In this document: positions 11,956-24,095 of the stretch, piece by piece
How the letters are laid out: the number at the start of each line of letters is the position of its first letter
How positions within the stretch are numbered: position 1 is the stretch's first letter
DNA from: Heterohyrax brucei
Lineage: Eukaryota > Chordata > Mammalia > Hyracoidea > Procaviidae
Direction: 5' to 3'
Assembly (NCBI GenBank): GCA_028571685.1
Contig: CM053141.1
Location: forward strand, 131,344,833 to 131,408,832
Length of the DNA stretch: 64,000 nucleotides
Position numbers and translations under genes: made by a program
The notes under the pieces: generated by a model
Told to the model about the DNA's origin: nothing
What the model saw: only the letters and a program-made list of their open reading frames with translations
The model's database searches: none

Positions 11956-12150
11956 ACTGTGAGAAGAATCTTAGTTTGAGAAATACAAGATATTAGGCTA
12001 ACGCGAGAAGGAATAGAGAGAGAGCACATCAATGCTGGTGACATTAAATGACTGTGAGAAACACCTAAGTGTGAGAAATAATAAAATGTTAGGCCAATTC
12101 AAGAAGGAATAGAGAGAGAGAGAGAGCACAAGTACTGGTAACATTAAATG
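11956..12150. repeat. tandem duplication, about 95-100 bp x 2
   Basis: Unit 1 (11956-12050) and unit 2 (12051-12150) both run from ACTGTGAGAA to ACATTAAATG. They differ at scattered bases and in an internal GA run, which is longer in unit 2. The divergence suggests an old duplication. Confidence 0.85.
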
Positions 12151-12337
12151 ACTGCAGTGATTTCATTTTTTATTTTTATCTGCACACTCAATCATTGGAT
12201 TTATATTTATTTCTAGAATTAAATTCACCATAAAACTCAGCCTAAGTCAAATAGAGGTGATCAGTGTTTTTTAATTGCAGACACCTTCCAAACTGTTAAG
12301 ATTTTTGTCCTATTTCTAAATTACCTTCATTACTCTG

Positions 12338-12521
12338 GTAACCATGTGGTGTAGTAGTTATATACTGCAGCTGCTACCGAAAATGTCAGCAGTTCAAATC
12401 CACAGGGTGCTCCTGGGAAACTTTATGAGCACAATTCTACTGCGTCTTCCAGGGACACTGTGAGTTGGAATCTACTTGACAGTAGTGGGTTTAAGTTTGT
12501 TTGTTTGTTTGTTTTGGTTTC
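12338..12521 (+). mobile_element. AfroSINE, sense, full length with GTTT tail
   Basis: tRNA-derived head with a B-box-like AGTTCAAATCC, body ACAATTCTACTGCGTC, RTE-like 3' end GAATCTACTTGACAGTAG, then a (GTTT)n tail. A short-repeat tail in place of poly-A fits mobilisation by an RTE reverse transcriptase. Confidence 0.85.
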
Positions 12522-13289
12522 CCTAAGGATGTGTATTATGATGAGAAAATGACACATATATATGGTAGAAATTTGAACAATGTAAAACGATCATACAAAA
12601 GTGATTTTTCTCTTAACATTCCCAAATTCTAGAACCTCATAAGTCCTACTCTGTCAATAGATATAGTTTATTCTCTGAGAAAATCTTTCACACACACACC
12701 ACTGCCACAATCATCACCACCACTACCAAAATCTTTTTCTTGAAAAACTGACAGTATTATTTGCAAAATATTTCCAAAGTAAGTTCATTTAACTTACTAG
12801 ATTTAACAGTGGAGATGGGGAAAGGGAGATTTATATATACCTGACCTCAAGAAACGTATGCTCATGAATAGGGGCATAAATGCTCTGTACCTAAATATGG
12901 TCCCCTGGCTCTTATTCCTCTACATTTTAGTGTGTAAACAGCGCTTGGATTTGATTGTGGTTTTAGTACTTACAAATGTACATATTTGCATTATTATTGT
13001 AGTTATAGATACGATATGGACTTGAAAGGTAACAATTCATCTGTAGCATAACCGAACGATGAATTTATTCCAATGTAGAAAAACTTCACTGTGTTAGAAT
13101 TATAAAAAAAGAGTTTATCATTCTCCATATTAGAACCTTCCAGAGAAAATTCTTAGGAACCTTTCTAAGGAATTTTCAGAATGCTTTTGATCCCCCTGTG
13201 TGCACTGTTCTGTATTTTTGTTGTTCTTAATAATACAGCCTTTTGATCATTCCAAGTCAATTGTATCAGCACAGCCAGACTTTCCTACA
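12522..13289. other. unassigned intronic sequence
   Basis: AT-rich with a short CA/CAC-rich patch near 12690-12730. No family recognised. Confidence 0.45.
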
Positions 13290-13450
13290 ACAGTCTTTGT
13301 TAAAAGCTGTGCTGTAAATATGCTGTGGTTCCCTACTGATGGATATTTTAGTGTTTTGCTTTGTTTTGCCAGTTTGAGAATTTTTTCTTTCTTCCAAGAG
13401 TGCTTTAACAAACGATGAACAGTTTTTATGCGTGTGGTTAGAGTACATCT
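13290..13450 (-). mobile_element. possible L1 ORF2 fragment, antisense
   Basis: CTACTGATGGATATTTTAG and a following GCTTTAACAAACGATGAAC resemble the antisense L1 3' ORF2 region. The match is partial and could be chance. Confidence 0.35.
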
Positions 13451-13728
13451 GTGTTTATGCATATATAGCAAATAGGGCTTAGTTAGATTCCTACATGTGC
13501 CATGTGAAAGTTTCTGTACACCTTATTGTACACAGATAATGTGCACTCTCGGCATTTGTTTGCCAGCAGCGCGTGCTTCTCATGAGGCCTGCTGTTCACA
13601 AGCATGACCAAGCCAGTCTGCTTTCACGTTCTGTTATAAGAAGAGTTAGCATGGCACACTTGCAGAAGTACCTACAGCATGGGGACGAAGAAGGGGTGCA
13701 TGGCCAGCAGACAGACGTAGAAGGTCTG

Positions 13729-14193
13729 TGTCATAGTCACCTAGAGTTTCTGTAACAGCACTACTACCATTGGAAGGCTTAAGCAAAGAGAAATTTTATT
13801 CTGCCACAGCCCAATAGTCCGTAAGTCCAAACTCAGGGCATCACTTCCAGGGGAAGGCTTTCTCTGTTGGCTCTGAAGGAAGGTTTTTGGACTAGGAGCT
13901 TCTGAGGCTCAAGGTCCCTGGGTCCCAAGGAAGTGCTCTGCTACTGGCACCGTGTCTTTCCAGATGGTTGAAATCCCGCAATCTCTGCTTACATCCTCTC
14001 CTTTGTATCCCAAAAGGCTGCCTCAAGGCACAATAAAATCTTACATATTGAGTCCTGCCACACCAATACAATTGCTATCCATTCTTCCTCATTAGCATCA
14101 TAGAGGTAGGGTTTACAGCAGTAAGAGTATTACACAATACCAGCCAAATTTCTACACACTTTTTTGGAGGGGGGCACAATTCAATCCATGGCA
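13729..14193 (-). mobile_element. solitary LTR, MaLR-like, antisense
   Basis: An LTR fossil of about 465 bases, starting TGTCATAGTCAC and ending CAATCCATGGCA, the reverse of the family's TG...CA ends. No internal region flanks it. Confidence 0.7.
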
Positions 14194-15807
14194 GAGTATA
14201 TTATTTCAGTAAAGTTACTGTACATAGCTATAGACAGGATGAACTCCTAGACCCTTAACATTGCCAATTTTTGATTAATATTGCCAAACAACCCATCAAA
14301 ATTATACATTATGTTCCAACCAAAAGGTTAGAGGTAAGTCACACAATGCATTGAGAATCCTGGTATAAGGTATTACTCTTGCTTGTATTAACACCAAGCA
14401 GCCTATTCCTTTTCTCTTTTAAAACAATGTCTGTCAAACAATCGAAACAAAATATCCCTTTGGGTTAAGTGCTTATCAATGGTATATTATCAAAGCTTTT
14501 CAATTTTGTCATTCTTCTCATTGAAAAATGGTATGTTAATGCTGAACCGGAGCAGTACTTATGATGTCTTTGAGTTACAATGATCCACACATTGTCTTTG
14601 TCATGACTTTGTCATTGTTATGACTATGTCATTGTTGTGACTGCACTTTTTATTTTCTTTTGTACATCTTTTTGTTAGTAATGTATTTAACACATGTGGT
14701 GCTACAGTGTGTAATTGCTGTTATCATTCTCAGGTGATCTGTTACATGCGTTCAATATTCTTTTCAAGATACTGATAATAAAAGGCAATAATAATGAAAA
14801 ATAAAAAATGAGAAATTCTTACTTCAGAACTGGTTTATGTTGGAGTTACTGGAAAGGAACTCTATAGTAAATGGAGGGTTACTTGTAGGTGTGTAAACAG
14901 TATGTTTCTCTTTATTTGTGAATCATTTCGTATGTTATGCAAGTTATGACAATAATGATGATTAAGGGCATATGAGTTGAAGATCTAGTACCATATGAAA
15001 AAAAAAAGTGATGGAGAGGAAAAAAAAACAGCATATGAGAAGCCAACAATTGAATCTGAGTATAAACACAAAGTGGATAGGACAGAAAATACTAGAAACT
15101 TAGTTAGGCAGAAGAGCTCTGTCTTTTACAGCTCACATTTTGTAAATTCTGTCAAGACCTAGCCTTCTCCAGCTTTCTTCCATTGTCTTGTTCATTTATT
15201 GTTTGTGATAACTCAGGCCTATGATGGTGACCACTTAATAGCATGATATGTGATACCAGAAGTGCTCGGTTGCTGTTGGTAATTGACTTGTGCGAATAAT
15301 GAAAGAGGAGAGACATTTACAGTGTTGACAGGAATTTTCAGTGTTTTATTTTTAGTAACTGACTCTCCAAAAAGAGATTTTTATGGTACCAAATAGTTTA
15401 GTAAATACAGGAAGAGATAAAAGGAGGTGGATCTGTATGTTACAGACATACATGGAAGCTTTGCACAAATAGAAAGAAGTAGAGAAAATAAGAGTAAAGT
15501 AGTAATAGTTTATCAACACTTGACCAAATTTATTGCTTCATTTGCTTTCTAACATTTCTTTGTTTGATGCGTAGTTGCAGAAAGTAGGGCAGTGCTTTGT
15601 GGGACGGTTCACTGAAATCCCTTAGTATCAAACATAATACAGTGAAGCCATGCAATAGCACAGCCAGTGATGTAATTGTGGATGATAGTGATTGTACTGG
15701 TGTCTATCTTCAACCAGCCCACATTTTCAGATGAAAGTGTTCTAAAGTCCTCAACTGCTATTTAGAAAAGTCTGAATGTGAGAGAACAGTGAGACCCCTC
15801 CTGAGGA
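14194..15807. other. unassigned intronic sequence with a small tandem repeat
   Basis: Two adjacent 17-bp units (14602-14618, 14619-14635) of the form ATGACTWTGTCATTGT, with a third partial. Otherwise AT-rich with short A runs near 15000. No element or gene recognised. Confidence 0.5.
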
Positions 15808-16212
15808 GTCATGTAGATTGAGGGTAGTGTTGTTGCCTGGATTCTGATTCCTGGCAACTCCAGGTGCACCGTAAGGAAACACTGCCTGATCCTGTGCCAG
15901 ACATCTTCATGATCATTGGCATGCTTGGGTCTATTGTAGTGAACACCGTGTATTTTGACGTCTTCCAACATAGGGGGCTTGTCTTCTGGCACTTAATCAT
16001 ACTGTCTTCTATTGTGAGCCATAGGGTGTTCACTGACCTATTTCCGGAAGTAGGTTGCCAGGCCTTTCTTTCTAGTCTGTGTTAGTCTAGAAGCTTCATT
16101 GAACCATCTCCACCATGGGTGGCCTGCTGATATTTAAGTCAGTGGCATGGCTTCCAGCATAATAGCAACTCACAGTCCACTATAGGATGACCACCTGACA
16201 GATAAGTGGTAG
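15808..16212 (-). mobile_element. RTE1 end-to-end composite, non-autonomous
   Basis: The left part is antisense RTE1-type 3' end (AAACACTGCCTGATCCTGTG). From about 15960 it switches to RTE1 5'-end sequence (CTTCCAACATAGGGGGC, then CAGATAAGTGG). The whole ORF is missing between them, giving a 400-bp element with both RTE termini. Confidence 0.65.
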
Positions 16213-16381
16213 AGATTGAGTGCAGGTCCTCATGTTTTCATCACTCATCCTGCCCAAACTCCAGGATAGGAGTGGCAAAATAAGTGCCAGCTAAGCAAGA
16301 GATTCTTCAGTGACTGTCATTACCCAGGCAGTCTTAACTAGTCTGAGAGCCCAACTTTCCTCTCCTCTATTTTTTAATACA

Positions 16382-16575
16382 AAGGGGCCTTGGTAATGCA
16401 GTGCTTAAATGCTTGGCTGCTAACTGGCAGGTCTAAGACTCAAACCCACAAGCTCCTCTACAGGTGAAAAATATGGCAATATTGTTCTATAAAGATTATA
16501 GCTTTGGAAACCCTGTGGAGCAATCCTGCTTAGTCCTATAGTTTTGCTGTGAGTGTGAATTGACTTTAAAACAAC
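16382..16575 (+). mobile_element. AfroSINE, sense
   Basis: Head CCTTGGTAATGCAGTGC, tRNA region GCTTGGCTGCTAAC, long-subfamily insert around ATATGGCAATATTGTTC, then GGAAACCCTGTGGAGC. The 3' end is decayed. Confidence 0.8.
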
Positions 16576-16667
16576 CAATAACATTTAAGACAGTGTGTAC
16601 AGCTGCCACCAGGTGATGCCAAATCCTAGCTGGGAACTTGGTGGATTTCACACACTGCCAAAATAAA

Positions 16668-16827
16668 CTCCCCAAAACAAACCCACTGCCATCGAGTTGT
16701 GTCTGACTCACAGCAACCCTATAGGTCAGGGTAGAACTGCCCCATAGAGTTTCCAAGGAGCACCTGGTGGCTTTGAACTGCCTACCTTTCAAGTAGCACT
16801 TAACCCACTACTCCACCAGGGTTTCCT
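16668..16827 (-). mobile_element. AfroSINE, antisense, well preserved
   Basis: ACTGCCATCGAGTTGTG at the 3' end, GTAGAACTGCCCCATAGAG in the body and CTCCACCAGGGTTTCC at the tRNA end. It is the short subfamily and one of the least diverged copies. It pairs in opposite orientation with 16382-16575. Confidence 0.9.
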
Positions 16828-16956
16828 CAGACACTGCCAGACCTGTAGAATTACAAACCCACTGTTTAGTCTCATCTTGGTTATTTCATTATGCTCACAA
16901 TGGCATGATCACTTTTGTACAAATGGTTCCCCTGGATCCTACTCACCACATTATGT

Positions 16957-18570
16957 TGTTGTTGTTGTTATTAGTTGCTGTCCAGTCAGTTCCAATTCAT
17001 AGTGACAGAAGAAAACACTGCCCGATCCTGTGCCAGGCCTATGATCGTTGTTATGCTTGAGCCTGCTGCTGAGGCTGTTGTGTCAGTCCCGTTGGGAGTT
17101 CTCCTGTTTTTCACTCTATTAAGCATGTTGTCCTTCTGAAGAGACTAATCCCTCCTGATCACATGTCCAAAGTATACAAGATGTAGTAGTCTCACTATCC
17201 TTGCTTCCAGGGAGCACCCTAGTTGTACTTATTTCAAGACAGATCTTCTCTTCATTCTTTTGGGAGTCAGTGGTATGTTCAGTATTCTTCACTAGTAATT
17301 CTTCAACTGTCTTCCTTACTGTCCAGCTTTCACATGTGTATGATGGGACTGAAAATACCAGGGCTTAGGTCAAGTGCACCTTACTCTTCAGGGTGACATC
17401 TTCTCTGTTCAAACCTTTAAAGTGGTCTTTTGTAGCAGAGTTGTCCAGCATGTCTTTTAATTTCTCAACTGCTGTTTCCATCAGTGTTGATTGTGGATCC
17501 AAGTAAACAAAATCCTTGACAACCTCAATCTTCCTTCACTTATCATGAAGTTGCTTATTGATCCAGTTGTAAGAATTTTTTTTTCTTTATGTTGAGGTGT
17601 AATCCCTCCTAATGGCTTTAGTTTTTCATTTTCATCAGTGAGTGTTTTGAGTCCTCATCACTTTCAGCGAGCATGGTTGTGTCACCTGCATAGTGCAGAT
17701 TGTTCCTGAGTCTTCCTCCAATTCTGGTGATCCATTCTTTTTCCTATAGTCCAGCTTCTCAGATTATTTGTTGAAAGTACAGACTGAATAGATATGATGA
17801 AAGGATACAACCTGACACACACCTTTCCTGATTTTAAGCCATGCAGTGTCTCCTTGTTCTGTTGACATGCCTCTTGCTCTTTATATAGATTTGTCATGAG
17901 CACAATTAAGTATTCTGAAATTTTCCTTCTCCACAGTATTATCCATAATTTGTTGTGATCCACACAGTAGAATGCCTTTGCATAGTCAATGAAACACAAG
18001 CAGACATCTTTCTGGTGTTCTCTACTTTTGGCCAAGATCCATATGACATCAGCAATGATAGTCCTGGTCCCTGGTCTTCTTCTGAATCCAGCTTGAATTT
18101 TTGACAGCTCTATCAGTATACTGCTACAGATGCTTTGGTGTATATTGTTTGATGATTTCTGCCTTCAGCTGAATCACCTTTCTTGGGAATAAGCATAAAT
18201 ATGGCTTTCAGTGATTTGGCCAGGTAGCTGTCTTCCAAATTTCTTGGCATAGACAGATGAGCGCTTTCAGTACTGCATCCATTTGTGGAAATCTCTCTGT
18301 TGGTTTTCTATCAATTCCTGAAAGCTTGTTTTTTGCCAGTGCCTTTAGTGGAGCTGAGAGTTCTTCCTTTAGTCATGTGCTACCTCTTAAAATGGCCAAA
18401 CATTGATCAATTCTTTTTGGTATAATGACTGTGTGCATTCCTTCCAGTTCCTTTATGTTTTCTGCATTGTTCAATATTTCCCCCATAGAATCCTTCATTA
18501 TTTCAGCTTAAAGTGTGAGTTTTTCTCTCAATTCTCTCAGCTTGAGAAATGCTGATCTTGAAGACCTTTT
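16957..18570 (-). mobile_element. RTE1-type LINE, antisense, 1.6 kb
   Basis: Starts at the antisense 3' end after a GTT repeat, passes the YADD region near 17690 (GCATAGTGCAGATTG) and the RT palm and fingers, and stops in the post-endonuclease linker near CAGCTTGAGAAATGC. It is 5'-truncated. The open frame at 17682-18035 keeps CLCFIDYAKAFYCVDHNKL, the RT motif A region. Confidence 0.9.
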
Positions 18571-19089
18571 AGTATATCTGGAATTGATTCTCTAATGTTT
18601 CTTATGCATAGAGTGATGCATAGGTATTTAAGACAAGTGTTTGACTACTGTTAGATATGAACTGTACCTAACTGTTCCAGTGTCAGTACAAATTTGGTCT
18701 AAAGACAGATTTATGAACAGTATGCAACTTAATCCAGGACTGCCTGTGTTTCTGGACATCATGGGGGAACAAGTCAACAGAGCTGAGCTGACTTGTGTAA
18801 GCACTTTAAAGTTATATCCTTGTCTCTCTTTGTATTTTTTGATCACCTCTTACAGCACTGCTTTTTAATAGATGTCAGTTTGAAGGATAGCAATTAGATG
18901 AAAACAATTCTTTTTAACAATCTCTACTGTTACATTAATCTCTTAAGAAAATGGAAAGAATTTCTGAGTGGTAATGACCCCTCAGAAAAAATAGTTTAAG
19001 TACTTATTAAACATAATGAAATAGAAGAAAAAAATTCTGGAGTGTAAATGTCAACATCCAAAACTCAGTGTAATTACCAGTGAGTATAG
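18571..19089. other. unassigned intronic sequence
   Basis: Nothing recognised; the overlapping open frames on both strands look like chance. Confidence 0.5.
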
Positions 19090-19226
19090 AAGGGGCTAAG
19101 TGTTACATCAGCTAACCAAAAGGTCACTGGTTTGAATTCACCAGGCACTTCTTGGAATCTTGATGGGGCAATTCTACTCTGTCTTATAGGGTGATTATAA
19201 GTCACAATCAACTCAACGATAATATC
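19090..19226 (+). mobile_element. AfroSINE, sense, 5'-shortened
   Basis: GCTAACCAAAAGGTCACTGG, GGGGCAATTCTACTCTG and CACAATCAACTCAACG appear in the consensus order. The first part of the tRNA head is decayed. Confidence 0.8.
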
Positions 19227-19696
19227 TACACTGCTACGCTAAAAGGTACATATTTCATTTGACGTGTATCATACCTAGGTGATACTGTTGTGCTTAATGT
19301 TTTCACTTTTGGTGTTCTATTTGGGAATTTATTTAATTTAATCTACACTTTTTAGGACATTAACAAAGCTAAAGGTGTTTCTATTGAGCTACCTTTTACA
19401 GGAAGAAAGCATAAGAAGTGTTTTTGGTTGTAAATAAGACAACTTTATATTTTTTTGCTCTGGGGCTTTAGAATGTTAAATGTCTGCTGTTATTTGGAAT
19501 ATCCAAATACTTTAATTAAAGAGCCTAGATCACTTGAATGGAGGCTGGAAATTATGCTATTCTTAACATATAGAAGTATCCTAACTCATCACAAAATTAT
19601 TAATTCATTCCCGTTTTTTGAATGACTACTATGGTTCAGTTACTGTTTTGCTTACAGACCATATATTGTACCTGTATATATTACAACATTTGTTCT
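19227..19696. other. unassigned intronic sequence
   Basis: AT-rich; nothing recognised. Confidence 0.5.
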
Positions 19697-21105
19697 TGTT
19701 GTTGTTAGGTGCCATTAAGTTGGTTCTGATTCATAACAACTGTATGCATAACAGAATGAAACACTGCCCTGTCTTATGCCATGCCCACAATTGTTTTTAT
19801 GCTTATCCCAGTGTTGCAGCCACTGTGTCAATCCATCATATCGAGGGTCTTCCTCCTTTTCACCGACCTTCCACTCTACCAAGCGTGATGTCCTGCTCCA
19901 GGGACTGATCCTTCCTGACAACACGTCCAAAGTATGCAAGTTGTAGTCTTACCATCTTTGTTTCCAAGGAGCTCTCTGGTTGTACTCCTTCCAGAACAGA
20001 TCTGTTTGTTCTTGTGGCAGTCCGTGATACATTCAGCATTCTACTCCAACAACACGATTCAGAGGCATCAATTCTTCTTCTGTTTTCTTTGTTCACTGTC
20101 AAGCTTTCACATGCATATGATCCAATTGAAAATACAATGGCTTCGGTCAGGCACACTTTAGTCTTCAAGGTGACATCTTTACTTTTGAATACTTTAAAGA
20201 GGTCCTTTGCATCAGATTTTCCCATTGCAATGCATCTTTTGATTTCTTGACTGCTGCTTCCATGGGTGTTGATTGTGAACCCAAGTAAAATGAAATCCTT
20301 GACAACCTCAATCCTTTCTCCATTTATGACAATGTTGCTCACTGGTTTAGTTGTGAGGATTTTTCTTTTCTTGCTGTTGAAGTGCAATTCATACTGAAGG
20401 CTGTAGTCCTTGATATTTGTCAGCAAGTGTTTCAAGTCTTCTTCATGTCCAGCAAGTAAGGTGGTGTCTTTTGTATAACACAGGTTATTTATGAGTCATC
20501 CTCCAATTTTGATGCCTCATTCTTCTTCATATAAACCAGCTTCTTAGGTTATTTGCTCACCATACAGATTGAAAAAATTTGGTGAAATGATACAACCCTG
20601 GCATATACCTTTCCTGACTGTAAACCACACAGTGTTCCCTTGTTCTGTTTGCACGGCTGCCTCTTGATCCATTTAGATTCCTTAAGAGTACAATTAAGTG
20701 TTCTGGAATTCCCATTTTATGCAAAGTTAGCCGTAATTTGTTATGATCCACACAGCCGAATGCACACAGTTGAATGTTTTTGCATAGTTAGTAAAACATA
20801 GGTAAACATCTTTCTGGAATTCTCTGCTTTCAGCCAAGATCCACCTGACATCAGCAATGATATCCCTGGTTCCACGTCCTCTTCTGAATCCAGTTTGAAG
20901 TTCTGGCAGTGCCTTGTCTATATGATGTTGTAGTCACTTCTGAATGATCTTGAACAAAATTTTACTTGTGTGTGATATTAATGATATTGTTTGGTAATTC
21001 CTTCATTTGGTTGGATCACTTTTCTCTGGAATGGGCATAAATATGGATCTCTTTCAATCAGTTGGCTGGGTAGCTGTCCTCCAAATTTCTTGGCAATTTA
21101 CAGCA
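19697..21105 (-). mobile_element. RTE1-type LINE, antisense, longest residual ORF
   Basis: Antisense 3' end at TTGTTGTTGTTAGGTGCC. It holds the best preserved RTE frame in the window, 19860-20435 on the - strand, 191 residues with VVKDFILLGFTINTHGSS and SSQEIKRCIAMGKS, the region after the RT active site. It stops near the RT N-terminal part (TTGGCTGGGTAGCTG). It is 5'-truncated and inactive. Confidence 0.9.
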
Positions 21106-21712
21106 TTTGGGAGAGACAAATAGCTGGCACTGCTCTTGCTACCCATAATTTGGAACCAATTGAGAAATTATACTTCAGAGTGAGCATATGGAAGTTAGAA
21201 TGTTGCCTAAATTACCGAAAATGGGAAGGTTGAGTAATGACACAGGTTGTGGTGTGCTTAAGTCAAGTCATGTGGACTTGTGAGAACCAAGTGAGAGCGT
21301 ATCTCCCCAACTTCATGTACAGTGACATGCTGTTGGTAGTTTGAAATCCGTGTTGTGAAAGTATTTATACCACAGAAATTGCTAAATGTTTCAAATCAGG
21401 AATGTACTCCCCTTCCCACCAGGAAACCAGTTGTTAAACAGTTAACAGCATGTGATCATCTGCAGCAGGTCTTAACGCAAACGCTGAATCACAGGTGTGC
21501 CTATTCAGTCTCACACATTTGGGTCCAGGAGGTGCCCTTTCCACATCTGGAGCTGAGGAGATCATTTACTATTATAGCTTAATCACAAGAGGAAGGGAAG
21601 AGAAAGCACTTTAACTATTCAAGCTCTTTCCAAACTCTTCTGTAAAATAAGTCCTTCTGCCCTCCCAAGAGTAGAGGAAGTGAAGATAGTGCATTTTTTG
21701 TAGGAAACTTTA
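21106..21712. other. unassigned intronic sequence
   Basis: No family or gene recognised. Confidence 0.45.
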
Positions 21713-21912
21713 AAGTAGTAGACATTGAGTTGACTCTGACTTATAGAAACACTACAGCACAGAGTAGAACTGCCCCCCAGTGTTTTCAAGGAAGTAATCT
21801 TTACAGAAACAGACTGTCGCATCTTCCTACAGTGGAGCGGCTTGTAGGTACAAAATGCCAACTTTCTAAGTAGCAGTTGAGCACTGAATCACTGCGTCAC
21901 CAGGGTTCTTTA
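21713..21912 (-). mobile_element. AfroSINE, antisense, long subfamily
   Basis: 3' end GACATTGAGTTGACTCTG, body AGAGTAGAACTGCCCCC, insert ACAGAAACAGACTGTCGC and tRNA end GCGTCACCAGGGTTC. Confidence 0.85.
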
Positions 21913-21925
21913 AAGAAACTTTGAA

Positions 21926-21985
21926 AACCAAAGCCAGTGTCAGTGCTGTCGAGTTGATGCAGACTCATAGAAAACCTTAGGAGTG
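21926..21985 (-). mobile_element. AfroSINE 3'-end stub, antisense
   Basis: Only the last 60 bases or so of the SINE, including GTGCTGTCGAGTTGATGC, lie just beyond the tRNA end of the previous copy. A severe 5' truncation would explain it. Confidence 0.6.
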
Positions 21986-22121
21986 ATGAATCAATATTCC
22001 CCAACCCATTGCCCCAAATCTCTGCTTTTTGTTCTTTCTTCCCTTTGAATTTAGTGTAAATGGTTAAAAAACTGTACTTAACTATTAAAGGTCTGAATTT
22101 TTTCTTCTGTTGCAAAGAAGA

Positions 22122-22280
22122 AAACCTGGTGATGTAGTAGTTAAAAGCTATTGCTGCTAATTAAAATGTCCACAGTTCGAATGCACCAGGTCCTCCTTGG
22201 AAGCCATATGGAACAGTTCTGCTCTGTCTTTTAGGGTCACTGTGTTAGACCTGACTCAACAGCAATGGGTATGATATGGT
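22122..22280 (+). mobile_element. AfroSINE, sense
   Basis: Head AAACCTGGTGATGTAGTAG, B-box-like CAGTTCGAATGC, body CAGTTCTGCTCTGTC and 3' end CTGACTCAACAGCAATGG. Short subfamily. Confidence 0.87.
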
Positions 22281-22459
22281 GAGGAAATGAGCATTCTGCT
22301 AAGGCAGTCTTCTTTCTAGCTTTGTGAGGCTTCTGCCCTACTATCAACCACTGTTACTCAATTATTATCACACATTATTTCTAACCACACTACTGAGCAG
22401 AAGTTTTGCAGCTTTATGAAAAGTCAAGATATTCTAATAATAAAATATATTACCAAAAA

Positions 22460-22617
22460 GTTGAACCCACTGATCTCAAGTGGATTCTGACTCTTAGTGA
22501 CGGTATAGACAGAGTAGAACTGCCCCTTAGAGTTTTCACAGAGCACTTGGCAGATTTGCACTGCTGACTTTCTGCTTAGTAGCCATAGCAATTAACTACT
22601 ACACCACTAGGGTTTCT
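22460..22617 (-). mobile_element. AfroSINE, antisense
   Basis: AACCCACTGATCTCAAGTGG, AGAGTAGAACTGCCCCTTAG and ACACCACTAGGGTTTC in order. It lies about 180 bases from the sense copy at 22122. Confidence 0.87.
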
Positions 22618-23562
22618 GAAAATATATAAAGAACTCCCAAAATAAAATGTAATTGGTAGAATGTCCCACATCTGTATATAAATTGTTCCTCTTTTTAGAT
22701 GATTTGAGTGAAAAACTTTCATTTGAAAATTAATCCCTTATTAAGTTAAAGTCTAAACATGTAATCTGAAATCAAAGTATCTTGCCCTGGTTCAACTGAA
22801 AGTCCAAAGAAACATTGTCAGCTTCTTATTCAGCTGTCTCTGGCTACAATCAACATCCTTTCAGCATTGCAAAATGGTTATCTGCCTGGAGACGGATTAG
22901 CTCTGTTCCTTCAAGATCTCACTAAGATTATGAGTTGAATCTGAAGTCTTTTATGAGCCATGTTTTAAAGAACAAAAGAGTTAATAGGGCACATGTGATT
23001 ATAAGTACTGGTCATACAAAATAAACGCTCAAAAGTAATTAATTCAAAATAAACTTGATTTTGAGACCTAGTTGTTAAGACTGTTTAAAGACCATAACAG
23101 AGAAACTGTGATATCCATGGGAAGTGTGTTTTAACTTTCAAAAGCTTGAAAATAGGATTTTGAATCAGATCACTTTATGTTTAAAGACAGAGTAATACTA
23201 TAGCCAAATTACCTTCATTGTCGGGTTACTACATTGATCAGTGAAGCAGCTCACACGCTTGTTCTTCAGCTGTGGTTCAGCCGTGGTACTTCTCACTACG
23301 TGTGCACTGCTACACGTGCTGAAACCCAGTGCCCTCACTCTTGCCTTGTATTGCTTCCTCAGTTTGAGCGTGGAGCCCAGGGTATAGATGAATGCTTTAT
23401 TGCTAAACCCATCCTAAAATCAAAAAGCTGGCATAAGGACAGAATAAATAGATTAATAGCTTTAGGCAAAACAAGTACTTTACAGTAAACTTATCAACTT
23501 TCTATCTTCTGATCCACAAACATTATTTTATAGAAATTTTTAACACGCAATTTTATTTCTTA
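22618..23562. other. unassigned intronic sequence
   Basis: No lineage repeat or ORF of note. A candidate unique stretch of nearly 1 kb. Confidence 0.5.
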
Positions 23563-24095
23563 TCATTTTAGTCAGCTAGGGCTACTCTAACAGAAATACC
23601 ACAGAGTGGATGGCTTTAACAAACGAAGGTTTATTCTTATGTAGTCTGGTAGGCTGCAAGTCCATATTCAGGGTTTCCGCTCCAGGGGAAAGCTTTCCCC
23701 TTGTTGGCTCAGGAGAAAAGTCCGGTATTGCATCAGTCTCTGTCCAGGGAGTGTCTTGGCACAGGAACCTCAGGTCTGAAGGACACGCTCTTCTCCTGGT
23801 GCAGCGTTCTTGATGGTGCGAGGTTCCCAAAACTCTGCCTGCTTCTCTTTCCTTTTATCTCTTGCAGGCTGAAAGGATTAAGGGTGGGGCAAGCCATACT
23901 CCTGGGAAACGCCCTTATAGGGCGTTTACAGGAGCAGGGAGGTGATCTTATAAAGGGACTTACAACCCCACCCTAATCCTTTAACATACACCACAGGAAA
24001 ACCACCAAATGGAGGACAGTCACAAGATACCGGGAATCATGGCCCAGCCACAGGGCTACACGTATTTTGGGGGGGAAGCAATTCGATCCATGACA
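23563..24095 (-). mobile_element. solitary LTR, MaLR-like, antisense
   Basis: An LTR fossil of about 530 bases ending in GATCCATGACA, the reverse of the family's start. It is longer than its siblings, mainly through a segment around 23860-23990 that includes a 36-base inverted repeat. No internal region. Confidence 0.7.

Noticed and set aside
19860-20435. 191-codon - strand frame as a host gene
   Set aside because: It matches the RTE1 RT C-terminal region in order and is a remnant of that LINE.
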